A DNA stretch of 64,000 nucleotides from Dechloromonas sp. ZY10. GTDB lineage: Bacteria; Pseudomonadota; Gammaproteobacteria; Burkholderiales; Rhodocyclaceae. Within the stretch, counting starts at the first letter, position 1, and each line of letters opens with the position of its first letter. The notes below the pieces were generated by a model. It was not told where the DNA came from. It saw nothing but the letters and a program-made list of their open reading frames with translations, and searched no databases. A program made the translations under genes and the position numbers. Of the stretch, positions 29,853 through 38,232 are shown in pieces. The stretch lies in contig NZ_CP144212.1 in the NCBI RefSeq assembly GCF_041378895.1, positions 1,101,501 through 1,165,500 of the forward strand, read 5' to 3'.

Positions 29853-30320
29853 ATGTCAGCCAGCCAGCCAGCGTTCGTGGATGCCGATATTGCCGAGGAA
29901 GCGGCACTGCGCGAAGCGATTGAGAATTTTTTCTTTGCTTATCGTGCCTTTACCTCCTTGCCCGACCGAATGCTCGGCGAACAGGGGCTGGGTCGCGTGC
30001 ATCACCGCATTCTTTATTTTGTCGGGCGCGATCCCGGGTGCTCGGTCAATGAGTTGTTGCATACCCTGGGCGTTAGCAAGCAGGCGCTCAATCCACCTTT
30101 GCGCGAACTGGTCGAGCGTGGCCTGATCGGAATGACGCCTGCCGAGCACGATCGGCGGATCCGGCGCTTGCGCCTGACCGCTACAGGCGAGATTCTGGAG
30201 CGGCAGTTGAGTGCCAGCCAGATGCAGTTGTTGCGCCAGGGTTTCGGACTCGCCGGCGCGGGGGCCGAGGCCGGCTGGCGAGCCGTAATGGCTTGCCTGA
30301 GCGAGGCCGCAGCCAAGTAA
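29853..30320 (+). CDS. MarR-family transcriptional regulator
   Basis: A 155-residue winged-helix protein. The core is LGRVHHRILYFVGRDPGCSVNELLHTLGVSKQALNPPLRELVERGLI, with the wing in AEHDRRIRRLRLTATGE, both typical of MarR. Proteins of this type usually repress a divergent gene and are released by a small ligand. The divergent aminotransferase and the two identical dyads between them make that gene the likely target. The intergenic location also allows autoregulation. ATG 29853 follows AGGTGGAACAGG. Confidence 0.87.
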   Translation: MSASQPAFVDADIAEEAALREAIENFFFAYRAFTSLPDRMLGEQGLGRVHHRILYFVGRDPGCSVNELLHTLGVSKQALNPPLRELVERGLIGMTPAEHDRRIRRLRLTATGEILERQLSASQMQLLRQGFGLAGAGAEAGWRAVMACLSEAAAK

Positions 30321-30349
30321 ACTTCAAGCGGCCGCACCGATGGGAGACC

Positions 30350-30379
30350 GGAAAAAGCAACTTTTTCCCAGTCGACCGT
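30350..30379. repeat. Hairpin plus degenerate half of the palindromic element
   Basis: GGAAAAAG and CTTTTTCC form an 8-bp stem with a 3-nt loop (30350-30368). It is followed by GTCGACCGT (30371-30379), the right three quarters of the 12-bp core. The left part of the core is lost, so this looks like a decayed member. It lies between the convergent MarR and DUF1415 genes. Confidence 0.55.
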
Positions 30380-30415
30380 GAATCTGCCTGGTTTCCCGGG
30401 GGGGCTTGCGCCGAC

Positions 30416-30985
30416 TTATTCCCAGAGCTTTTTCCAACCCTCCGGGCCAAGCTTTTCCATGGTTTCAATGTTCCGCTGATAGATGCTTTCGGCGTGCGGG
30501 AAGGCAGCGACAGCGCGGTCGATGCTGCTCTCGCGTAGCAGGTGCAAGGTCGGGTAGGGGGAGCGGTTGGTGTAGTTGGCGATTTCGTCCGGATCGCTGC
30601 CGGCGAATTCGTATTGCGGATGCAGGCTGGCAATCTGGAAGATGCCGTCGTAGCCAAGATTGCGAATCAGGGCATCCACTTCGCCGAGAAAGAAGTGGTA
30701 GTCGAGAAAGTCGGTCAGCACGTGCGGGTGGATCAGCAGCGTGGTGTCGAGCGCTTGTGGATCGGTGGTGGCGAGCCGCGTCAGTTCGGCTTCGATTTCG
30801 GCCAACAGCTGGTCGGGATCGCTGGCCAGGCTAAGGGCGTAGCGTAGTTGCTTCTTGACTACCACGCTCTTGGCGAAAGGGCACAGGTTGAGGCCGATGA
30901 CCGCCCGTTCCAGCCATTCGCGGGTAGCGCCGATGACGCGTTCGGCCAGGATGGGGTCGGTGCAGGGGTAGAGCGTATCGGGCAT
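30416..30985 (-). CDS. DUF1415 family protein
   Basis: A 189-residue soluble protein of a family without assigned function. Family-like segments are REWLERAVIGLNLCPFAKSV near the N-terminus, TTLLIHPHVLTDFLDYHFFL in the middle, and FQIASLHPQYEFAGSDPDE followed by NRSPYPTLHLLRE. The invariant-looking Cys-Pro and His residues suggest metal or cofactor binding, but that is inference. It converges on the MarR gene, and its start is 136 bp from the divergent kinase gene. Confidence 0.82.
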   Translation of the reverse strand: MPDTLYPCTDPILAERVIGATREWLERAVIGLNLCPFAKSVVVKKQLRYALSLASDPDQLLAEIEAELTRLATTDPQALDTTLLIHPHVLTDFLDYHFFLGEVDALIRNLGYDGIFQIASLHPQYEFAGSDPDEIANYTNRSPYPTLHLLRESSIDRAVAAFPHAESIYQRNIETMEKLGPEGWKKLWE

Positions 30986-31121
30986 CGGCGGCAGACTTCG
31001 CGGAAAGGAAGCGGCAATTTTACCGGGGATTGGTTGAATGCCTGCGTTGATCGGCGTTTGCCGATATACTGGCCGCCTTTTCCTGCAGACTGCCTGCGCT
31101 CAAGGCGACAGGCGCGAACGG

Positions 31122-33680
31122 ATGAATTCCTCTGCCAAGCATTTCGTGCGGCGCTGGTTCTGGCCGCTGCTGATCCTGATGGTCGGTCTGGTGGCGACAC
31201 TCGTTGCCTATGGGCATTTTGCCCGCCAGGCCGAACTGGAGTCGCGCCAGGGCTTGCGCCGCGAAGTGGCTTTGCTGACCTCGGGCCTGGTCAATCGTCT
31301 GCATGACCATGCCCAGCTACTGCGTAGTGTCCGTGCCTTTTTTGCCGCCAGCGAGCAGGTCACTCCCGGCGAATGGGCCGCCTACGTCAACCAGTTGCAG
31401 GTGGATAGCCGCTTTTCAGGGGTTCATGCCTATGGTTTCGCCGCCTGGCGAGACGGACGCCTGCATCCCAGCTTCCCCTCGGTGGCCAGTCGCGAGCATT
31501 CCCTGCTGGCACTCGATGCCTTGCAGGACACCCGGGAGGCCGCCCTGCGCGACGACGAGGCCAGTCTGTCCAGGCCTTTGCTGACAGCCAGCGGCGAATC
31601 GCCGCCGCAACTGGTAATGTTGTTGCCGGTGTATCGCAAGCAGTCGGCGATTGCCACAACCGAAGCCCGGCGTCTGGCCTGCATCGGTTACGCCTATGTG
31701 ATTTACCGGCCGGAGGAATTGTTGGCTGCCGCCTTGCCCCGGCGCAGCTCGCAACTGCTGCCGGTGCTTGCCGATGGCAGCGAGGCACGACTGCCGCCCC
31801 TGTTCGACGGGCGGGCCGATGAGTCAACGGCAGTACTGCTGGAGGCCCGGCAGTTGGCTTTTGGCGGGCGCGATTGGCGGCTCAGTTTTTATCTGCAGGG
31901 GGTGCCAGCGGTGAGTGGCCCTTTACCCCTGTTGCTGGCCGGCATTCTGCTCAGTCTGTTGCTCGCCTGGGTGGCCCGCAGTCGCCTGCTGGAGCGCGAA
32001 GGCGAGGCGGCCCAGGCCGCCGATGCTGCGGCCCAGGCGGAGGACTGGCGGCGCAAGCGGGATTTGCTGGCTACCGTGCTGCATTTCGTGCCGCATCCGG
32101 TATTCGTCAAAAACGCGGCTCGCCAGTATGTTGCGGTGAATGCTGCCTTTTGCACCCTCACCGGGCGGCGCGAGGATGAGTTGCTTGGCCAGAAGGGGAT
32201 CGGCAGTGCTCACTTGGCTCCGGACCTGGTCGCACGGATTCGCGAGGTGGATGACCGGGTATTTGCCGGCGAAGGCGAATTTTGCGATGAGTACGAAGTG
32301 CCTTTCGATGCCGGGACCCGCCGGGTGGTTGCGCGCAAAGCCCTGGCCTACGATCCGGATGGTGCGCCGGTGCTGGTGGGAACCCTGACCGATGTCAGCG
32401 AGTTGCGGCGGGTTGAACGGCAGCGCAACGACATCCTGGCGGCCGCCACCGAAGTTTCAATCATTGCCACCGATCGCAACGGGCTAATCACCCTGTTCAA
32501 TGCCGGGGCGGAAAAGATGCTCGGCTATGCGGCCGAGGAGTTGTTGGGCCGCGAAACTCCGGCCATCTTTCACCTCGAAAGCGAGATACAGGCGCGTGGA
32601 GAGACCCTGAGTGCTGAACTCGGGCGGTCAGTTGCCGGTTTTTCGGTGTTTGTTGCCATTCCCTTGCGCGATGGTGCCGAGCGTCGCGACTGGACCTATG
32701 TACACAAGGATGGGCGGCAGTTGCAGGTCAGTCTGGTGGTGACGGCGGTGCATAACGAGGCGGGCGCCCTTACCGGCTATCTCGGGGTCGCGGTCGATGT
32801 TTCCGCGCGTAATGCCTATGCCCGCGAGTTGCAGCGCCACCGCGATCATCTGCAACAGCTGGTCGAAGAACGGACGGCCGATCTGCGCCGGGCGAAGGAA
32901 ACGGCCGAGCAGGCCAGCGAGGCCAAGTCGGATTTCCTGGCCAACATGTCACATGAATTGCGGACCCCGATGCATGCGGTGCTTGGCTTTGCCCGCCTGG
33001 GTGAAGAGCGGGCTGGCGATTTCGGCCAGGACAAGCTGCAGCATTATTTCCAGCGCATTCATCAGAGCGGCCAGCGTCTGCTTGACCTGCTCAATAACCT
33101 GCTTGATCTGGCCAAGCTGGAAGCCGGGATGATGCCGATCGTTCCCTGTGAACAGGCGCTACTGCCCTTGCTGCGCGAGGTGGTGCACGAATTCGAGGCA
33201 CTGGCTGCGTTGCGGGGAATCAGGTTCGAATTGTCCGGCGAGGAGCGGGTGGCTGCGGTTGATGCCGGTACCCTGGCTCAGGTGATGCGCAACCTGTTAT
33301 CGAATGCCCTGAAGTTTTCGCCCGATCACAGCGTGATCAGCATTGAGCTGACTGCCGGCCTGTTGCCCCGGGGGCGGCGGGCTGCCGATCCGGTCGATCT
33401 GCCGGCGACCTGCATTACCGTGCGCGATCAGGGGTGCGGTATTCCTGACAACGAACTCGAAGCAGTCTTCGACAAATTCGTCCAGAGCAGCAAGACGCGA
33501 ACCGGGGCAGGGGGAACCGGGCTCGGCCTGTCGATCTGTCGGCAGATCGTGCTGGCTCACCGCGGATTGATCCAGGCAAGCAACCATCCGGCGGGAGGTG
33601 CAGCATTAACCATCACCCTGCCTTGCGCCGCACTTCCGGCCGGTGCTGCCGAAACTTTGCCCAAGCGGGAGGGCACATGA
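31122..33680 (+). CDS. CHASE-PAS-PAS sensor histidine kinase
   Basis: An 852-residue membrane kinase. TM1 is at about 11-30, followed by a periplasmic CHASE-type domain (about 45-255, with GVHAYGFAAW), TM2 (about 265-285) and a short coiled coil. Two PAS domains follow (about 315-560, including FVKNAARQYVAVNAAFCTLTGR and ITLFNAGAEKMLGYAAEELLG). HisKA has the phospho-His in NMSHELRTPMHA (His611), and the HATPase has DQGCGIPDNE and GTGLGLSI. ATG 31122 was chosen because upstream in-frame sequence is not conserved-looking. Its stop overlaps the receiver gene by 4 bp (ATGA), so the two form a two-component pair. Confidence 0.92.
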   Translation: MNSSAKHFVRRWFWPLLILMVGLVATLVAYGHFARQAELESRQGLRREVALLTSGLVNRLHDHAQLLRSVRAFFAASEQVTPGEWAAYVNQLQVDSRFSGVHAYGFAAWRDGRLHPSFPSVASREHSLLALDALQDTREAALRDDEASLSRPLLTASGESPPQLVMLLPVYRKQSAIATTEARRLACIGYAYVIYRPEELLAAALPRRSSQLLPVLADGSEARLPPLFDGRADESTAVLLEARQLAFGGRDWRLSFYLQGVPAVSGPLPLLLAGILLSLLLAWVARSRLLEREGEAAQAADAAAQAEDWRRKRDLLATVLHFVPHPVFVKNAARQYVAVNAAFCTLTGRREDELLGQKGIGSAHLAPDLVARIREVDDRVFAGEGEFCDEYEVPFDAGTRRVVARKALAYDPDGAPVLVGTLTDVSELRRVERQRNDILAAATEVSIIATDRNGLITLFNAGAEKMLGYAAEELLGRETPAIFHLESEIQARGETLSAELGRSVAGFSVFVAIPLRDGAERRDWTYVHKDGRQLQVSLVVTAVHNEAGALTGYLGVAVDVSARNAYARELQRHRDHLQQLVEERTADLRRAKETAEQASEAKSDFLANMSHELRTPMHAVLGFARLGEERAGDFGQDKLQHYFQRIHQSGQRLLDLLNNLLDLAKLEAGMMPIVPCEQALLPLLREVVHEFEALAALRGIRFELSGEERVAAVDAGTLAQVMRNLLSNALKFSPDHSVISIELTAGLLPRGRRAADPVDLPATCITVRDQGCGIPDNELEAVFDKFVQSSKTRTGAGGTGLGLSICRQIVLAHRGLIQASNHPAGGAALTITLPCAALPAGAAETLPKREGT

Positions 33681-34570
33681 GCGACAGACGTTTGCTGGTG
33701 GTCGACGACGAGTCGATCAACCTGGAGTTGATCCGCGAATATTTCGTCGATACCGGATTTGCGGTCGACACCGCAACCGACGCGGAAACCGCCTGGCAGA
33801 TGCTGGAGACCGGCGGGGCGTATGCGGCAGTGCTGCTTGACCGGATGATGCCGGGGACCGACGGCATGGCCTTGCTGCGCCGGATCAAGGCGGCGTCGGC
33901 ACATGCGCATCTGCCGGTAATCATGCAGACGGCAGCGGGTAGCCCGCAGCTGGTTTCCGAAGGTCTGGCTGCCGGTGCCTACTATTATCTGGTCAAGCCG
34001 TATGCCCGCGATGCCTTGTTGGCGATTGTCCGGGCCGCGCTCGGCGAACGTGCCGTTCGCGATGCCTTGCGAGCCGAGCTGGCCGCATATGCCGGCTCCC
34101 TGCGCTTGCTGCGGCACGCCGAGTTCGTCTTTCGCGATATTGACCAGGCCGGTCAACTGGCGGTGGTGCTGGCGCAAATCTGTCCGGTACCAGAGGCCGC
34201 TGAACTGGCTCTGGGGGAGTTGCTGGTCAATGCGGTCGAGCACGGTAATCTGGCAATCAGCTATCAGGAGAAGTCGCGTTTGCGTCGCGAAGATGGCTGG
34301 CGCGAGGAAATCGAGCGGCGCCTGGGGCTTCCGGAATATGCGGATCGTGTGGTCCGGGTGGCGGTGCAGAATGGCCCGGAGGCTTGCGAGATCAGCATTG
34401 CCGACCAAGGGAGCGGTTTTGACTGGTCGGGCTATCTCGACCTGGCTCCTGAGCGGGCTTTTGACCCCAATGGGCGGGGAATTGCGCTGGCCCGGATTGC
34501 CGGCGGTGCGAGCCTGCACTACATCGGCTGCGGCAACACCGTCAGGCTGCGCTTTCCAGCTGGCGGCTGA
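33677..34570 (+). CDS. Response regulator with receiver and anti-sigma-type HATPase output
   Basis: A 297-residue protein. The receiver (about 1-120) has the acidic pair in VVDDE, the phospho-Asp in VLLDRMMPGTDG and the Lys in YLVKPY. The C-terminal half resembles the serine-kinase/anti-sigma ATPase family (HATPase_c_2), with ELALGELLVNAVEHGNLAI (N box), ISIADQGSGFDW and GRGIALARI. There is no DNA-binding domain. Output is therefore probably through partner switching with an anti-anti-sigma factor, not found in the window. It is coupled to the kinase by ATGA. Confidence 0.88.
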   Translation: MSDRRLLVVDDESINLELIREYFVDTGFAVDTATDAETAWQMLETGGAYAAVLLDRMMPGTDGMALLRRIKAASAHAHLPVIMQTAAGSPQLVSEGLAAGAYYYLVKPYARDALLAIVRAALGERAVRDALRAELAAYAGSLRLLRHAEFVFRDIDQAGQLAVVLAQICPVPEAAELALGELLVNAVEHGNLAISYQEKSRLRREDGWREEIERRLGLPEYADRVVRVAVQNGPEACEISIADQGSGFDWSGYLDLAPERAFDPNGRGIALARIAGGASLHYIGCGNTVRLRFPAGG

Positions 34571-34587
34571 GCCGGAGGTGAAAGGCT

Positions 34588-35163
34588 TCAGCTACCGAGC
34601 GACAGGTGGCGGGTGGGGAAGTGTCCGGCTGCTGCGTCGGCAACGAAATGTTGCAGGGTGCTGACCACCGAGTGGAAGGAAAGCTGTTCCCAGGGAATTT
34701 CGTCGAGCGCGAAATAGCGCGCAGCGAGACTTTCCGGTCCGGGGTCGAGAGCAGGGCTGCTTGCTTGAGCGAGAAAGAAGAAATGCACCTGGTCGGCTTG
34801 CGGGATGTCGATCACCGTATACAACTCGCCAATGCTGACTTCGGCGCCGGCTTCCTCTAGTGTCTCGCGGGCCGCCCCCTGGCGGGTGGTCTCGGCCAGT
34901 TCCATGAAGCCGGCCGGCAGGGTCCAGGTTGCCCGCCGCGGTTCGATCGCGCGCAGACAGAGCAGCACCCGGTCCTGCCAGAGCGGAATGCTGCCAACTA
35001 CCATGCGCGGATTCTGGTAATGGATGGCGCCGCAACTGTGGCATAGGTCGCGCAGGCGATTGTCGCCGGGTGGAACGGCAAGGCTGACGGGCGTGCCGCA
35101 CTGGCTGCAAAATTGCTGCCGGCGCGGGGCCGGGAAGTAGAATTCGGGCGGTCGGTCGAGCAT
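34588..35163 (-). CDS. NUDIX hydrolase with N-terminal zinc ribbon
   Basis: A 191-residue protein. The N-terminal zinc ribbon has CSQCG and CHSCG. A NUDIX fold follows, with box GFMELAETTRQGAARETLEEAGAEV matching GX5EX7REUXEEXGU. Enzymes with this layout hydrolyse NAD(H) or other nucleotide pyrophosphates; the exact substrate is not evident. It converges on the response-regulator gene with a 17-bp gap and diverges from the Crp/Fnr gene. Confidence 0.88.
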   Translation of the reverse strand: MLDRPPEFYFPAPRRQQFCSQCGTPVSLAVPPGDNRLRDLCHSCGAIHYQNPRMVVGSIPLWQDRVLLCLRAIEPRRATWTLPAGFMELAETTRQGAARETLEEAGAEVSIGELYTVIDIPQADQVHFFFLAQASSPALDPGPESLAARYFALDEIPWEQLSFHSVVSTLQHFVADAAAGHFPTRHLSLGS

Positions 35164-35576
35164 TGGTGCCAGTCAGCAGAGAGTCGGTGGGCGGGAGGGG
35201 CACCGCCAGGCAGTGCGCAAGTCGCCATTGTGAACCGCTGTCGCCCGCTTGTCAGCGGGGTGGTGGCGGTTCCCCGGCAGGATTGGCTGGCTGGCGGGTT
35301 GCGGCGCGGGCGCCGCTCTGCATCATTCCCCGGCCGGATACCCGAAGTCGTGCGTGCTGCGGGTGGGGGCCTGACGTTTGGCGGTGGCAGAAATGCGGCG
35401 ACGGGCAGCCTTTTTTACTTTGCTACCGCGCAAATCCGACAGATGGGCAGGGTTTTTTCTGGCTTGCCGATGCTTTTGACTTGCATCAAAATGTGCCGCT
35501 GCGGCTGCCTGTCGCGGTATTTCCCCTCTGCTGTCCGCCTTCTTTCCGATTCCTGCTCCAGCTTTTCGAGACCCTC
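35164..35576. other. Long leader region upstream of the Crp/Fnr gene
   Basis: About 410 bp between the divergent NUDIX and Crp/Fnr genes. The Crp frame stays open through it to 35163, but the translation is Cys/Trp/Arg/Pro-rich and unlike any regulator, so I treat it as non-coding. The only clear element is an FNR-like box at 35476-35489. Confidence 0.6.
35476..35489. promoter_or_regulatory. FNR/DNR-type operator TTGAC-N4-ATCAA
   Basis: TTGACTTGCATCAA matches 9 of 10 defined positions of the FNR box TTGAT-N4-ATCAA. It is centred about 95 bp upstream of the Crp/Fnr-family ATG. That protein's recognition helix has the E-x-x-S-R residues that read TTGAT half sites, so autoregulation or control by a paralog is likely. 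Confidence 0.7.
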
Positions 35577-36278
35577 ATGCGCGATCATCTGCCCGTACAA
35601 ACCGATAGCCTGCTGGCTCGCATTCCGCTGTTCGACGGCCTTTCGCCGGACGAGTTGGCCCGCGTTGCCAAGGGCACGCGCGAGGTCCGCCTGAGCAAGC
35701 ATGACATGCTGTTCCAGCGCGGTGACAAGTGCTCCGGCCTGTATCTGGTGGTGTTCGGCCAGATCAAGCTGGCCTTCACCTCACTGCAAGGAACCGACAA
35801 AGTGATCGAGGTGATGGAGCCGGGCGAAAGCTTTGGCGAGTCCTTCATGTTTCTTGACCGGCCCTATCCCTATTACGCCCAGGCGCTGGCCGATTCATTG
35901 CTGTTGCACGTCGGGCGGTCGGTGATCGACCACGAACTGGAGAACGACCACCAGTTCATGCGCAAGATGCTCGCCAACATGGCCCGGCAACTGCGCGACG
36001 TGGTCGGCGACGTCGAGGCTTATTCGCTGCATAACGGGGAACGCCGCGTGATCGGCTACCTGATGCAGTTGCTTGATGCCAGCCAGTTCGAAGCCGATGA
36101 CGTGACGATCGAGTTGCCGACCATCAAGGGGGTGATTGCTTCGCGCATCAATCTCACCCATGAGCATTTCTCGCGCATCCTGCACGCCCTGCACGAGCGC
36201 GGCCTGCTCACCGTCAAGGGGCGCAAGGTGCATATTTCCAGCGTCGCCAAGCTGATTGCCGCAGCGGAAAATGGCTGA
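35577..36278 (+). CDS. Crp/Fnr-family transcriptional regulator (DNR-like)
   Basis: A 233-residue regulator. The N-terminal cyclic-nucleotide-binding fold spans about 12-125 (LFQRGDKCSGLYLVVFGQIK, EPGESFGESFMFL), followed by the dimer helix and a C-terminal helix-turn-helix. The recognition helix THEHFSRILHAL has Glu196, Ser199 and Arg200 in the FNR E-x-x-S-R arrangement. The N-terminal Cys cluster of FNR is absent (only Cys52 is seen), so it is not an oxygen-sensing iron-sulfur FNR; a heme/NO-sensing DNR type is possible. ATG 35577 was chosen. It overlaps the next gene by 8 bp. Confidence 0.88.
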   Translation: MRDHLPVQTDSLLARIPLFDGLSPDELARVAKGTREVRLSKHDMLFQRGDKCSGLYLVVFGQIKLAFTSLQGTDKVIEVMEPGESFGESFMFLDRPYPYYAQALADSLLLHVGRSVIDHELENDHQFMRKMLANMARQLRDVVGDVEAYSLHNGERRVIGYLMQLLDASQFEADDVTIELPTIKGVIASRINLTHEHFSRILHALHERGLLTVKGRKVHISSVAKLIAAAENG

Positions 36279-36825
36279 GCTTCCCGCTGTTCCCGTGCCG
36301 GACAGGCCGTTGCCCGGCGTCTACCTGGCTGGTCCCGACGTTTTCTTTCCTGACATCGCGGCCAGGGCGGCGGTACAAAAGGCGTTGTGCGGCGAACTCG
36401 GGCTACGTCCTTTGCATCCGGTCGATCAGCCTGAATTGCAGGCCGAAACCATCTACCGGCACAACCTCGCTCTGATCCGCGAAGCCGCTGGAGTGGTGGC
36501 CAATCTCGATCCGTTTCGTGGTGCCGAGGTTGATAGTGGCACTGCTTTCGAGGTCGGGTACGCAATTGCGCTTGGCAAGCCGGTGGTTGCCTATTTCAGT
36601 GTTAATGAGGATTGGCGCCAACGTGTCGAGCGCTGTCAGGGGCCCCTGCATTTCGACCCGTCGCGTGCCGTGTGGTGCGATGCCGATGGCAATCTGGTCG
36701 AAAACTTTGGCCTGCCTGCCAACCTGATGCTGGCTATTCCTTGCACGGTGGTAGTCGGCGACGCCGGTACCGCCTTGCGTCGCCTGCGCGACCTGTTGCA
36801 GCCTGGCTGTTCCGGTTGTGAGTGA
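36271..36825 (+). CDS. Nucleoside 2-deoxyribosyltransferase family protein
   Basis: A 184-residue protein. It shows VYLAGPDVFFPD near the N-terminus, NLDPFRGAEVDSGTAFEVGYAIALGKPVVAY carrying the family's Asp and catalytic Glu, and a C-terminal helix. The family exchanges or hydrolyses the N-glycosidic bond of deoxynucleosides; some members act on 5-hydroxymethyl-dUMP. ATG 36271 lies inside the end of the Crp/Fnr gene, so the two are co-translated. The stop directly abuts a palindromic element. Confidence 0.85.
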   Translation: MAELPAVPVPDRPLPGVYLAGPDVFFPDIAARAAVQKALCGELGLRPLHPVDQPELQAETIYRHNLALIREAAGVVANLDPFRGAEVDSGTAFEVGYAIALGKPVVAYFSVNEDWRQRVERCQGPLHFDPSRAVWCDADGNLVENFGLPANLMLAIPCTVVVGDAGTALRRLRDLLQPGCSGCE

Positions 36826-36872
36826 GGAAATTGGCCGGTTTTTACGGTCGACCGTAAAAACCGCAATTTTCC
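36826..36872. repeat. Palindromic intergenic element, ACGGTCGACCGT core (36844-36855)
   Basis: The arms GGAAATTGGCCGGTTTTT and AAAAACCGCAATTTTCC pair with only a bulge. It lies between the convergent deoxyribosyltransferase and GGDEF genes and is followed at 36883-36893 by a run of eleven G. Confidence 0.9.
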
Positions 36873-36937
36873 TGCATTTTCCGGGGGGGGGGGCAGGCTG
36901 TCCGCCCGCTGCGGGCCTTGCTTCCTGAGCGTGCCGT

Positions 36938-38230
36938 TTACACCAGGCATTCGACCCGGTTGCGGCCATTGTGCTTGCTGCAGTAAAGCGCCTGGTCGGT
37001 GCGGCTGATCAGATCCTTGAGCAATTCGCCGTTGCGGAAAGTGGCAACGCCGAAGCTTGCTGTCAGTTTTCCTGCGCATTGGTGGCACTGGGTTTCGATC
37101 GCCTGGCGCAGCTTCTCGGCAAACTGCCGGGCGCCGTCAAGCGAAGTATCGGGGCAGATCAGCAGGAATTCCTCTCCCCCCCAGCGGCCGAGAGTATCGG
37201 CCTCCCGCTTGTTTTCCCGCAGCTGCCCGGCGATTTCGCACAGAACCAGGTCGCCGACCGGGTGCCCGAATTCGTCATTCACCGCCTTGAAGTGGTCGAC
37301 ATCAACCAGAATCAGGGAAAACAGTCCGTCATAGCGCTGGCAGCGGGCAAATTCGGCATTCAAAACCTGATCAAGCTTGTGCCGATTGTAGAGTCCGGTC
37401 AGGCGGTCGGTAATCGACAGGATTTCCAGTTGCCGGTTTTTTTCCAGCAGCTCCTGCTGTGCCGCACGAACCTGGGCCAGCGCCTCGTTGGTCGAACGCA
37501 TTGCCGCACGGGCCCGGGCTTCCGCCTCGCTATGCCGCAGGATGATGTGGCGCAGGCGCTGCAACGTCCGGTTGAAGCCTTCGATCACGCTGTCGAATTC
37601 GCGCAGGCGGAAAGGGGGTAATTCCTCCTGCGTCTCGGCATCATGTCCGGCCAGACGGTTGAGCGCATCGCGCAAACGGGTGAGGGGAGAGAAGACCAGA
37701 TTCAGGCTGAAGTAAAGGAGCACGAGCAGCAGCAGATTCATGGCGACGACCTTGAGCGCCTGTCGCAGCAGCGACTGTTGCAGGCTTTGCTCCATGTCGC
37801 TGCGATCGAACTCGATTTGCAGCCTGGCGGTGGGCAGGTTTTGCCGTTCGCTGGGGGCTTCCGCCGGGGGATAGATCAGGGCTTCGTCATGCAGCTGGTG
37901 CGGATCTTTCTGTTCCGACGAAGTATCGCTGAGACGGGCCGTGGCTGCATAAACTTCGTTGCCTTCCGGGGAAAGGATGCGAATTCTCCTGACTTCAGGG
38001 TGCAGCAGGGCGGCCTCCAGGCGGGCGTTCATGATCGCCTGGTTGAGCGACCAGACCGGATCGGTCAGGTTGTATTGCAGATGTTTGATGATCTCCTCGC
38101 GGGCCGTAGCGAAGCGCTGTTCCAGTTCGGCCCTGAGCAGATGCTGTTCATAGTAGGCGAACAGGCCCAGGGTCGTCGTGGTCAGGGCGATGAACAGCAG
38201 GATCAGCCGGTTGCGCAGAGAGTTCATCAT
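36938..38230 (-). CDS. Membrane-bound diguanylate cyclase (GGEEF)
   Basis: A 430-residue protein. TM1 (about 8-26), a periplasmic sensor region (about 30-160), TM2 (about 163-184), a HAMP-like linker and coiled coil (to about 265), then a GGDEF domain with DRLTGLYNRHKLDQVL and active site RWGGEEFLLI. An intact inhibitory I-site (READ) sits five residues before it, so c-di-GMP synthesis with product inhibition is expected. There is no EAL domain. It starts 2 bp after the stop of the periplasmic binding-protein gene, so the two are one unit. Confidence 0.92.
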   Translation of the reverse strand: MMNSLRNRLILLFIALTTTTLGLFAYYEQHLLRAELEQRFATAREEIIKHLQYNLTDPVWSLNQAIMNARLEAALLHPEVRRIRILSPEGNEVYAATARLSDTSSEQKDPHQLHDEALIYPPAEAPSERQNLPTARLQIEFDRSDMEQSLQQSLLRQALKVVAMNLLLLVLLYFSLNLVFSPLTRLRDALNRLAGHDAETQEELPPFRLREFDSVIEGFNRTLQRLRHIILRHSEAEARARAAMRSTNEALAQVRAAQQELLEKNRQLEILSITDRLTGLYNRHKLDQVLNAEFARCQRYDGLFSLILVDVDHFKAVNDEFGHPVGDLVLCEIAGQLRENKREADTLGRWGGEEFLLICPDTSLDGARQFAEKLRQAIETQCHQCAGKLTASFGVATFRNGELLKDLISRTDQALYCSKHNGRNRVECLV

Positions 38231-38232
38231 GC

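Noticed and set aside
35163..35576. N-terminal extension of the Crp/Fnr protein
   Set aside because: Low-complexity, Cys/Trp-rich translation without family similarity; the region holds an FNR-like box instead.
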